Below, in pieces: positions 1 through 5,444 of a stretch of 5,514 nt of DNA; within the stretch, counting starts at the first letter, position 1; each line of letters opens with the position of its first letter. The notes under the pieces were generated by a model. That model was not told the origin of the DNA, made no database searches, and saw nothing but the letters and a program-made list of their open reading frames with translations. This DNA comes from Microbacteriaceae bacterium (lineage in GTDB: Bacteria > Actinomycetota > Actinomycetes > Actinomycetales > Microbacteriaceae), in contig JAODAY010000018.1 of the NCBI GenBank assembly GCA_025463665.1, positions 1 through 5,514 of the forward strand. Direction: 5' to 3'. The translations under genes and the position numbers were made by a program.

Positions 1-350
1 CCGTCGCCGATTCAGATCTCGGGGAGATCGTCGTCGACGGCGAGGGCATGACCCTCTACATGTTCGACAAGGACTCTCAGGGCTCCGGCTCGAGCACGTG
101 TGAGGGACAGTGCGCGACGAACTGGCCCCCGCTGAACACCGAGGCCACGTCAGCCGACGACATCGGGGTCGAAGACGTCACGGGCGAGGTCGGCACGATC
201 ACGGGTGTCGACGGCAAGACCCAGGTGACCCTGAACGGATGGCCGCTGTACTACTTCGCGGCCGACAAGGCCGCCGGTGACACCACGGGTCAGGGCGTGG
301 GCGGCATCTGGTGGGTGCTCAGCCCGGAGGGAGAGCGCATCGCCGAGTAG
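1..350 (+). CDS. Secreted-repeat lipoprotein (PF03640-type), 3' end only
   Basis: The reading frame is already open at base 3 and ends with TAG at 348-350. The ATG at 48 falls inside a conserved repeat, so it is not the true start; the N-terminus, including any signal peptide or lipobox, lies outside the window. Two repeats of the kind found in the 'secreted repeat of unknown function' lipoprotein family are visible. The first runs LGEIVVDGEGMTLYMFDKD, then a CxxxC element (CEGQC) and NWPPL. The second has NGWPLYYFAADKAAGDT, GQGVGGIWWVLSPEG and a short tail. These proteins are normally exported and anchored outside the membrane, and no biochemical role is established for the family. The paired cysteines and the aromatic LY.F/WPPL positions are the family hallmarks. 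The gene converges on the minus-strand arfB with a 23-base gap, and no clear terminator is seen there. Confidence 0.88.
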   Translation, partial: VADSDLGEIVVDGEGMTLYMFDKDSQGSGSSTCEGQCATNWPPLNTEATSADDIGVEDVTGEVGTITGVDGKTQVTLNGWPLYYFAADKAAGDTTGQGVGGIWWVLSPEGERIAE

Positions 351-373
351 GGCGCTGAGGTGTTGGCTGCCGG

Positions 374-796
374 TTACTCGCCGGTCGGGCGCTGCCGCTG
401 CTGTTTGGTGGCGGACCGCTGCTTCTTCGCCGCCAGATGACGCCGCGCCGAACCGCGCGTGGGCCGGGTCGCACGGCGGAGAGCGGCGGGCGGCGCCAGA
501 GCGCCGCGCACAAGCTCGGCGAGATTGTCGAGGGCGGCCTCTCGGTTGCGCAGTTGGGAGCGCTGTTCCGACACCGTCATCGTGATCGCTCCCCCGACGA
601 GGCGTCGGCCGAGTCGGGTGAGGAGCATCGCCCGCTGGTCGTCACTGAGCGCGACGGATTCGGCGATGTTCCACGTCAGCTGCACCCGGCTGTCGGACGT
701 GTTGACGTGTTGACCGCCGGGCCCCGACGAGCGCGAGAATCTCCACTGGAGTTCCGCCGCGGGGACGGTCAGCGCCGGCGACACCTCGAGGTCCAT
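374..796 (-). CDS. arfB: ArfB-type peptidyl-tRNA hydrolase (ribosome rescue)
   Basis: Encodes 140 residues, the same length as E. coli ArfB (YaeJ). Such proteins enter the empty A site of ribosomes stalled on truncated mRNA and hydrolyse the peptidyl-tRNA. The catalytic GGQ loop is at residues 27-29 in the context RSSGPGGQHVNTSDS, as in class-I release factors. The last 35 or so residues form the expected basic tail (TRPTRGSARRHLAAKK), which in the family lies in the mRNA channel. The codon-recognition domains of true release factors are absent. I chose the ATG at 794-796 because it places GGQ at the E. coli position and starts the protein at MDLEVSPALTVP; an in-frame ATG at 830-832 would add 12 unsupported residues. 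Neither start has a strong Shine-Dalgarno sequence. The gene lies 93 bases downstream of the Nramp gene on the same strand and may be read through from it. Confidence 0.93.
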   Translation of the reverse strand: MDLEVSPALTVPAAELQWRFSRSSGPGGQHVNTSDSRVQLTWNIAESVALSDDQRAMLLTRLGRRLVGGAITMTVSEQRSQLRNREAALDNLAELVRGALAPPAALRRATRPTRGSARRHLAAKKQRSATKQQRQRPTGE

Positions 797-889
797 CCTG
801 CAAGGGTGGCACGGCCCGGCGAGCTTTGCCATCCGGGCATCGCCGCCCCGTGCATCTGCGTCGTCGACCGCCTCCCCGCACCCCGGGAC

Positions 890-2197
890 TCAGCCGCCGA
901 AGACCGGCAGGAGGGCCTTCACCACCTGCTGAACGCCCAGGATGCCGAACAGCAGCGCGCAGATGCCCAGCGCGATGTTGGTGTGGGCTTTGTTCGCCCA
1001 CTCCTTGGGTACTCGCGTGCCATTGAGCAGACCGAGCAGGGTGAGCGCGAGGAACGGCATGAAGAGCGAGCCGAGCACGCCGTAGGCGAGGATCAGGGCG
1101 ATCGGTTTTCCGAGGGCGAAGAGAATCATCGGCGGGAAGGTGAGCCACAAGATGTAGAACTTGAAGTACTTACCCCCCACGCGGGTGTCCGGATGCCCGG
1201 AGGGCTTTCCGCGCATGTTGCCCCAGAAATCGGCGAACATCAGCGACACACCGTTCCACACGCCGATGATGGACGAGAAGGACGCCGCCCAGAAACCAAT
1301 GAGGAATCCGACTCCAACCACGTCGCCGTATTCGGCGCGCAGTACGTCGGACAGCTCCAACAGGCCTTCGTCGCCGGCGCTGATCGAGATCCCGGCGGAG
1401 CGGACCACTTCTGCACCCACGATGAGCATCGCGATGACGAAGATACCGGTCATCACATAGGCCATCGAATTGTCGATTCGCATGACGCGCATCCACTTCG
1501 GCGTATGCCAGCCCTTTTCACGGAGCCAGTAGCCGTAGGCAGCCAGGGTGATGGTTCCACCGACGCCGCCGGCCAGGGCGAGGGTCGACAGGACGCCACC
1601 CTTCGCAGGGATCATCGGGACCAGGCCCGCAATCATCTCGGGAATGTTCGGCACGGCGATGACGGCGAGACCGACGACGGTGACGAACATGATGCCGACG
1701 AGTAGGGCTGTGATCTTCTCGAAGGTGGAGTACTTTCCGAACCAGACCATCACGAAGCCGGCAAGTCCCATGAGGATCGCCCAGCCCCACAACGGAAGGA
1801 TCGGGAACAAAGCCGCCAGCGGCAGTGCGGCCGACGACATCGCCGTCGCGCCGTAGACGAACCCCCAGATCATGATGTACGGGCCGAAGTACCAGGTCGT
1901 CCACTTGCCGAGCGAGCGCCAGCCTTCGAAAATCGTCTTCCCCGTCGCCAGCGAGAAGCGGCCAGCGCCTTCGACCAGCACGATCTTCAGGATGACACCG
2001 ACGATGACAGCCCAGAACAGCTTGTAGCCGAACTGGGAACCGGCCACGAGCGTGGCGACCATGTCGGCCGCTCCCACACCGGTGGCAGCCACCACGAGGC
2101 CGGGGCCGACGATCTTCCACTTCGCGGGGGCGCCGCCGTCGTCATCGACGCGGAGCGCCGTCTCATTTTCCGGAGGAGCTTCGTTGCTTGCAACCAT
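890..2197 (-). CDS. Divergent Nramp-family membrane transporter with altered metal site
   Basis: Encodes 435 residues with a hydrophilic N-terminus of about 27 residues followed by roughly 11 hydrophobic helices, matching the Nramp (SLC11) fold. Helix 1 starts with the family GPG at 31-33. The stretch VAGSQFGYKLFW and then LATGKT (84-88) aligns without gaps to E. coli MntH (AGASFGYQLLW, IATGKN; recalled from memory). In that alignment the metal-binding DPGN becomes G42-A43-A44-D45. In helix 6 (GGVGGTITLAAYGYW, 210-224) the canonical MPH becomes TLA or LAA depending on register, so the coordinating methionine is missing. Classical Nramps import Mn2+, Fe2+ or similar ions with protons. This copy belongs with the Nramp-related groups whose ion preference differs (for example Mg2+ in NRMTs), so I leave the substrate open and give no mntH symbol. 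The ATG at 2195-2197 has only a weak purine-rich stretch upstream. The leader carries a palindrome and a hairpin. Confidence 0.9.
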   Translation of the reverse strand: MVASNEAPPENETALRVDDDGGAPAKWKIVGPGLVVAATGVGAADMVATLVAGSQFGYKLFWAVIVGVILKIVLVEGAGRFSLATGKTIFEGWRSLGKWTTWYFGPYIMIWGFVYGATAMSSAALPLAALFPILPLWGWAILMGLAGFVMVWFGKYSTFEKITALLVGIMFVTVVGLAVIAVPNIPEMIAGLVPMIPAKGGVLSTLALAGGVGGTITLAAYGYWLREKGWHTPKWMRVMRIDNSMAYVMTGIFVIAMLIVGAEVVRSAGISISAGDEGLLELSDVLRAEYGDVVGVGFLIGFWAASFSSIIGVWNGVSLMFADFWGNMRGKPSGHPDTRVGGKYFKFYILWLTFPPMILFALGKPIALILAYGVLGSLFMPFLALTLLGLLNGTRVPKEWANKAHTNIALGICALLFGILGVQQVVKALLPVFGG

Positions 2198-2227
2198 TTG
2201 GGTTCTTCATCTTTCGCTAGTTCCGAT

Positions 2228-2252
2228 CACGCGCGTGCCCCCGACTTCGGGG
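2228..2252. promoter_or_regulatory. Palindrome plus hairpin in the Nramp leader
   Basis: CACGCGCGTG at 2228-2237 is a perfect 10-base palindrome. One base further on, CCCCGA (2239-2244) faces TCGGGG (2247-2252), giving at least a 5-bp G/C stem with an ACTT loop. Both lie 31-55 bases before the Nramp start codon, a usual place for an operator or a leader structure. There is no T-run, so an intrinsic terminator is unlikely. Regulation of the transporter through this site is inference only. Confidence 0.35.
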
Positions 2253-2275
2253 CGTGCTCACGCAGACATGCGTCT

Positions 2276-2303
2276 CGTTCGATGAGTGTTGGGGCGTTCG
2301 ATG
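2276..2303. repeat. Two 9-base direct repeats, CGTTCGATG
   Basis: CGTTCGATG occurs at 2276-2284 and again at 2295-2303, a period of 19 bases (nearly two helical turns), 79-106 bases upstream of the Nramp start. A related GCGTTCGAT occurs at 2524-2532. The spacing would suit a dimeric regulator binding one face of the DNA, but a 9-base match could also arise by chance. Confidence 0.3.
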
Positions 2304-2815
2304 TCGCTTCCCAGCGGTGTGAAACCACTCTGGTGACGAGAGCATGGAACCATCCGGACGTTGTAGACGAGCATCGCCGACGCCCCCGTTCGGTGTCAAA
2401 CTGACCGGGTCGCGCGGCTGTTTCCACAGGCGTGCCGTAGGGTTCGAGCCGTCCAACGAAGGATTCATTCATGATGGTGCGGAACAGATCCGGCGTGGTG
2501 CTGCTGACCGGAGTCGAGCGGAGGCGTTCGATCGGAGCTGGTCTGGCTATCGATCCGCTCAGGACGGCTGGAACCTCGCCCTCAATTGCTTCCGTCCGTA
2601 CGACGATCGCCTGGGATGCGAACGAAGCCCGGATGATCCAGAGTCGATAGCCGAGGAGTGCCGCGCGCTCGGGGTCACCGTGGAGCCATCTCGTGAGATC
2701 TCGGCGAGCCGAGCACACCGGGCGACATCATTCGGGAGGCACGGGCGCTCGGCAACGGAGGCTTCGCCGCCGGCTGAAGACGGTGCCGTTCGAGCAACGC
2801 GGCGCTAGCTGTCGC

Positions 2816-2947
2816 GGCCGTGTGTGGTACTACAAACGCGACCTTATGCCGGCGCTCGCCGCCGCCGGGTATCGGGCGATTGCTCCAGACCTCCGAGGCG
2901 AAGGGTGGGGCGACCTGCCCTTCGGGGCGATCACCATGCGTCGTTGA
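2816..2947 (+). pseudogene. Remnant of an alpha/beta hydrolase (epoxide-hydrolase-like)
   Basis: One frame reads GRVWYYKRDLMPALAAAG, then YRAIAPDLRGEGWGDLP, and stops with TGA at 2945-2947. This closely resembles the segment of alpha/beta hydrolases just after the oxyanion HG motif (family pattern roughly W..W...LPALAA.GYR.IAPDLRG.G.SD.P). The preceding HG motif is not recognisable: the frame reads EQRGASCRGR there. Everything after the strand-4 region is absent, including the nucleophile elbow (GxSxG or GHDWG), the Asp and the catalytic His. The frame can be followed back to a GTG at 2693, but that upstream part is Arg-rich and unlike the family. Immediately after the stop, another frame (2941-3036) encodes SLISGEVDGSATARGILD and ends with TAA; it may be a second fragment of unknown origin. 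I read this as a decayed gene with no function. Confidence 0.6.
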
Positions 2948-3065
2948 TCTCCGGCGAAGTCGATGGGAGCGCAACTGCTCGGGGGATTCTCGACGCCGTC
3001 GCCGCCGTGCGGAGTGCAAGCCCGCTTGCTCCGTAAGCCCCTGCCGCCAGCCCGCACCCGCGCTG

Positions 3066-3071
3066 TATGGT
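3066..3071 (+). promoter_or_regulatory. Candidate -10 element for a leaderless MmcQ/YjbR transcript
   Basis: TATGGT fits the actinobacterial TANNNT -10 pattern and ends 6 bases before the GTG start at 3078, the geometry expected if transcription begins at the start codon. No convincing -35 is seen. A GGTGA at 3069-3073 could instead act as a poorly spaced ribosome binding site. Confidence 0.35.
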
Positions 3072-3077
3072 GACCGT

Positions 3078-3479
3078 GTGGCGACGTGGGATGACGTGAG
3101 CAGGCTTGCACTCGAACTGCCCGAGGCCGTCGAGGGCACCGATGCGAGCGGCATGTACAAATGGACCGTGCACGACAAGCACTTCGCCTGGGAGCGCCCA
3201 CTCCGCAAGCGCGACCTCGAGGAACTCGGCGCTGCCGCCCCTGCCGGCCCGATCCTCGGAGCCAAGGTGGCCGGGCTCGACGACAAGCGGGGACTGATCG
3301 GCAGCAATCCCGCGGTGTTCTTCACAGTCCCCCACTTCGACGGCTATCCGGCTGTGCTCGTCCTGATCGAGAAGGTGAGCCTCGACCAACTCGAGGAGGT
3401 GCTCGCCGACGCGTGGCTATGCCGGGCGCCGAAGCGGATGGCCGCGGCATTCCTGAGCGCGTCGCGGAGGCCGTCATGA
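3078..3479 (+). CDS. MmcQ/YjbR-family small protein
   Basis: Encodes 133 residues from a GTG start, about the usual length for the MmcQ/YjbR family (single-domain proteins with a CyaY-like alpha/beta fold; often annotated DNA-binding, but without a firmly established function). Family features in order: an N-terminal helix WDDVSRLALELPEAVEGTD (residues 4-22), a strand pair containing W29-T30-V31 and HFAWERP (35-41), a central section ending SNPAVFFTVPHFDGYPAVLVLIEKV (76-100), and the C-terminal LEEVLADAWLCRAPKRMA with the typical DAW..RAPKR signature (111-120). The GTG is preferred because the family homology begins at once after it; the upstream frame is open but not family-like. The stop codon overlaps the next start as ATGA, so the two genes are probably co-transcribed and translationally coupled. 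A candidate leaderless promoter lies just before the start. Confidence 0.85.
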   Translation: MATWDDVSRLALELPEAVEGTDASGMYKWTVHDKHFAWERPLRKRDLEELGAAAPAGPILGAKVAGLDDKRGLIGSNPAVFFTVPHFDGYPAVLVLIEKVSLDQLEEVLADAWLCRAPKRMAAAFLSASRRPS

Positions 3480-4126
3480 GTCTGGTTCGCATCCATAACT
3501 TCTCGGTTTCCCTCGACGGCTTCGCGACCGGCGAGGGTCAGACCCTCGAGGCGCCATTCGGCCACGCGCAGGAGCGATTGCTCGACTGGTTCGCCGGTAC
3601 CCGGACGTTCCACGGGATGCAGGGCGAACCGGGCGGAAGCACCGGCGTGCACGACGCGTTCGCGAACAACTGGGGCGCCGGGATCGGCGTGGAGATCATG
3701 GGTCGCAACAAGTTCGGCCCGCAGCGCGGACCGTGGACGGACGACGGGTGGCGGGGTTGGTGGGGCGACGAACCACCATTTCACACGCCCGTGATCGTGC
3801 TCACCCACTACCCGCGCGAGCCCCTCGAGATGGAGGGCGGCACGACCTTCTATTTCCTCGATGCGGGCGCGAACGAAGCGCTCGCGGCGGCACGCGAGGC
3901 CGCCCCGGGACTCGATGTGAGAATCGGCGGCGGAGTCGCCACCGTTCGTGAATTCCTCGAGGCCGACCTCGTCGACCGGATGCACCTCGCGGTCATCCCG
4001 ATCGTCCTCGGGCGCGGCGAGCGGCTCTGGGACGGACTGGAGAATGTCGAGCAGAGGTTCGACATCGAAGCAGTCAGCGGCCCCGGCGGCGTCACACACC
4101 TGAGTTTCACCCGCCGGGCTGGGTGA
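3476..4126 (+). CDS. Dihydrofolate reductase-family protein (RibD C-terminal domain)
   Basis: Encodes 216 residues with one RibD_C/DHFR-like domain. Motifs in order: NFSVSLDGFATG (8-19, N-terminal strand and substrate loop), GVEIMGRNKFGP (71-82, the GR.T/NF.. segment), PVIVLTHYPREP (105-116), GGTTFYFLD (121-129), RIGGGVATVREFLEADLVDRM (149-169, the nucleotide-binding glycine loop), and HLAVIPIVLGRGERLWDGL (170-188). Such proteins reduce small substrates with NADPH, but these stand-alone versions are not demonstrated folate or riboflavin enzymes, so a folA or ribD symbol would be wrong. The start is the ATG at 3476 within the ATGA overlap, supported by CGGAGG at 3465-3470, five bases upstream, a strong ribosome binding site. 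The frame stays open far upstream into the preceding gene, but only as a shadow. The gene is probably coexpressed with the MmcQ/YjbR gene. Confidence 0.92.
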   Translation: MSLVRIHNFSVSLDGFATGEGQTLEAPFGHAQERLLDWFAGTRTFHGMQGEPGGSTGVHDAFANNWGAGIGVEIMGRNKFGPQRGPWTDDGWRGWWGDEPPFHTPVIVLTHYPREPLEMEGGTTFYFLDAGANEALAAAREAAPGLDVRIGGGVATVREFLEADLVDRMHLAVIPIVLGRGERLWDGLENVEQRFDIEAVSGPGGVTHLSFTRRAG

Positions 4127-4135
4127 GCGTAAGTT
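4106..4135 (+). promoter_or_regulatory. Candidate promoter for the 27-codon ORF
   Basis: TTCACC (4106-4111, four of six matches to TTGACA) is followed after 18 bases by TAAGTT (4130-4135, fits TANNNT). The -10 ends six bases before the ATG at 4142, the same arrangement as at the MmcQ/YjbR start, suggesting leaderless transcription. The element overlaps the end of the reductase gene. It could also contribute to expression of the dehydrogenase downstream. Confidence 0.35.
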
Positions 4136-4141
4136 GGAAGC

Positions 4142-4225
4142 ATGGGCGGCTCGCCGGATCGAGCGGCTACTCCGAAAGGTGTCATAGACGCCCTCGCGCA
4201 GATCAAGGAGCAGGCAGCCGCCTGA
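4142..4225 (+). CDS. Possible small ORF of 27 codons, function unknown
   Basis: The ORF reads MGGSPDRAATPKGVIDALAQ followed by IKEQAAA and a TGA stop. I do not recognise it. The second half (GVIDALAQIKEQAAA) would form a short amphipathic, Ala-rich helix, and no membrane segment or cysteine is present. In favour of a gene are the leaderless-type -10 six bases before the ATG and G/C at about 18 of 26 third positions. Against it are the very short length, an ATA codon, and a GGAAG only one base before the ATG, too close to serve as a ribosome binding site. It lies between the reductase (15-base gap) and the alcohol dehydrogenase (99-base gap). It could also be the C-terminal remnant of a lost gene, or noncoding leader. 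Confidence 0.3.
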   Translation: MGGSPDRAATPKGVIDALAQIKEQAAA

Positions 4226-4256
4226 CCGCGCGCACTCGTCCCAACCCGCTCATCTC

Positions 4257-4300
4257 GCCGCGGCATCCACTCACTACTTCCGCGGTGCCGTCCGGCACCG
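4257..4300 (+). promoter_or_regulatory. Structured leader before the alcohol dehydrogenase
   Basis: CGGTGCC (4283-4289) and GGCACCG (4294-4300) form a perfect 7-bp stem with a GTCC loop, ending 24 bases before the dehydrogenase ATG. CCGCGG occurs at 4258-4263 (inside the palindrome GCCGCGGC, 4257-4264) and again at 4280-4285, 22 bases apart, about two helical turns. No T-run follows the stem. This could be an operator region, a leader hairpin, or a tail-less terminator of the upstream operon; the sequence does not decide between them. Confidence 0.35.
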
Positions 4301-4324
4301 TAACCCCTCACCACCTGGAGCACC

Positions 4325-5368
4325 ATGACCACGACCGCACGCGCCTACGCCGCGACATCCGCCACCGAGCCCCTCATCGCGACCACGATCGAACGCCGCG
4401 ATGTCGGCCCCCGCGACGTGCTGATTGACATCGCCTACTCGGGTGTCTGCCACTCCGATATTCACACGGTCCGCGGTGAGTGGGGCCCGATCACCTACCC
4501 GCAGGTGGTCGGTCACGAGATCGTCGGCACGGTGTCTGAGGTCGGCGCCGACGTCACCCGCTACGCGGTCGGTGACCGCGTCGGCGTGGGCTGCATGGTG
4601 AACTCCTGCCGGGAGTGCGTCAACTGCCTCGCCGGCATGGAGAACTACTGCCTGAAGGGCAACACCCAGACCTACACAAGCATCGACCGCGACGGCACCG
4701 TCACCCAGGGCGGGTACTCCACCCACGTCGTGGTCACCGAGGACTTCGTGCTCCGTGTTCCGGAGAGCATTCCTTTCGAAGCCGCCGCTCCGCTGCTCTG
4801 TGCCGGAATCACCACGTACTCCCCGCTCGCTCACTGGAACGCCGGCCCCGGCACGAAGGTGGCCGTCGTCGGCATGGGCGGGCTCGGTCACCTAGCCGTC
4901 AAGATCGCCCACGCCATGGGAGCCGAAGTCACCGTGCTCTCGCAGTCGCTGAGCAAGCAGGACGACGGCCTCCGCTTCGGAGCCGACCACTACTACGCCA
5001 CCAGCGACGCCACGACGTTCGATACCCTCGCCAACACCTTCGACCTCGTCGTCAACACCGTCAGCGCCCCCGTCGACATTCAGGCCTACCTGTCGCTACT
5101 CAGGCTTGACGGCACGATCGTGAACGTCGGCGCCCCCGCCGAGCCCCTGCCCGTCTCTGTTTTCGCCCTCATGGGCAACCGCCGTTCCTTCGCGGCATCC
5201 GGCATCGGAAGCATTTCCGAGACCCAGGAGATGCTCGACTTCTGCGCCGAGCACAACATCTCCCCCGAGATCGAACTGATCGCCGCCGCCGACATCAACG
5301 CCGCCTACGAGCGCGTGCTGACGTCGGACGTGCGCTACCGGTTTGTTATCGACGCGTCGACTATCTAA
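4325..5368 (+). CDS. Zinc-dependent NADP(H) alcohol dehydrogenase, YahK/cinnamyl-alcohol class
   Basis: Encodes 347 residues, the usual length for this medium-chain dehydrogenase class, which interconverts alcohols and aldehydes in the cytoplasm and usually favours aldehyde reduction with NADPH. The catalytic zinc ligands are visible: C42 in SGVCHSDIH, the GHE signature at 63-65, and C159 in [13 protein letters not shown]. The structural zinc cysteines are C95, C98, C101 and C109. The Rossmann motif [20 protein letters not shown] spans 183-202. The second strand ends [11 protein letters not shown] without an acidic residue, as in NADP-preferring members. The C-terminal half has the class-typical [11 protein letters not shown] and ends [11 protein letters not shown]. 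The ATG at 4325 is preceded by CTGGAG (4315-4320), four bases upstream, a reasonable ribosome binding site. The natural substrate cannot be read from the sequence. Confidence 0.95.
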   Translation: MTTTARAYAATSATEPLIATTIERRDVGPRDVLIDIAYSGVCHSDIHTVRGEWGPITYPQVVGHEIVGTVSEVGADVTRYAVGDRVGVGCMVNSCRECVNCLAGMENYCLKGNTQTYTSIDRDGTVTQGGYSTHVVVTEDFVLRVPESIPFEAAAPLLCAGITTYSPLAHWNAGPGTKVAVVGMGGLGHLAVKIAHAMGAEVTVLSQSLSKQDDGLRFGADHYYATSDATTFDTLANTFDLVVNTVSAPVDIQAYLSLLRLDGTIVNVGAPAEPLPVSVFALMGNRRSFAASGIGSISETQEMLDFCAEHNISPEIELIAAADINAAYERVLTSDVRYRFVIDASTI

Positions 5369-5387
5369 CCGCCGCCTAACCGGAGAA

Positions 5388-5428
5388 CGGGCGCCAGCCC
5401 GATGACGAATCACCGTGACTGACGCCCG
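5388..5428. terminator. Candidate bidirectional hairpin between convergent genes
   Basis: CGGGCGCCAG (5388-5397) is complementary to CTGACGCCCG (5419-5428) with one mismatch, leaving a 21-base loop. A shorter competing stem, CGGGC with GCCCG (5388-5392 and 5397-5401), is also possible. It sits between the ends of the dehydrogenase and the minus-strand SDR, where a shared terminator is expected. No T-run follows on either strand, so it would have to be a tail-less type. Confidence 0.35.
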
Positions 5429-5444
5429 CCCGAGAGCGTGACCC

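Larger units (their letters stand above)
2198..2815. other. Gene-poor interval upstream of the Nramp gene
   Basis: No gene here can be supported. Open frames exist on both strands (for example minus 2227-2718 and plus 2344-2808), but they lie in register opposite one another and neither resembles a family I recognise. By hand count over 2521-2760, GC at the three codon positions of the plus frame is about 65, 60 and 71 percent. That is weak periodicity compared with roughly 85 percent GC at third positions in the first 40 codons of the alcohol dehydrogenase. The interval must contain the Nramp promoter. A perfect TTGACA on the minus strand (complement of 2394-2399) has no good -10 partner. 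The interval also contains the palindrome and hairpin at 2228-2252 and the direct repeats at 2276-2303. Decayed coding sequence is the likeliest origin, but this is inference. Confidence 0.5.

Noticed and set aside
350..396. Repeated GGGCGCTG near the junction of the lipoprotein gene and arfB
   Set aside because: A single 8-base match in GC-rich sequence that partly overlaps coding DNA; no hairpin or mobile-element pattern accompanies it.
814..838. GCCCGG/CCGGGC inverted repeat as a terminator between the Nramp gene and arfB
   Set aside because: Only a 6-bp stem with a 13-base loop and no T-run; short GC inverted repeats like this are frequent by chance here.
437..1705. 422-codon plus-strand open frame
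   Set aside because: It lies antisense to arfB and the Nramp gene, both firmly identified. Its product is Arg/Asp/Glu/His-rich with no recognisable domain, typical of a shadow frame in GC-rich DNA.
2370..2399. Minus-strand TTGACA as a promoter for the Nramp gene
   Set aside because: The -35 hexamer is perfect, but the hexamer at 18-base spacing is GATGCT, only three of six matches to TATAAT, and it would give a leader of about 165 bases.
2431..2462. GGTTCGAGCC resembling a tRNA T-loop
   Set aside because: The flanking bases do not form a proper T-stem, and no anticodon arm, D arm or acceptor stem is found upstream.
2227..2718. 163-codon minus-strand frame ending 29 bases before the Nramp start
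   Set aside because: The position would suit an operon partner, but an equally open plus frame lies opposite in register, periodicity is weak and slightly favours the plus strand, and no domain is recognisable.
4274..4891. 205-codon minus-strand open frame
   Set aside because: Antisense to the alcohol dehydrogenase; Gly/Ala/Val/Asp-rich shadow without family features.
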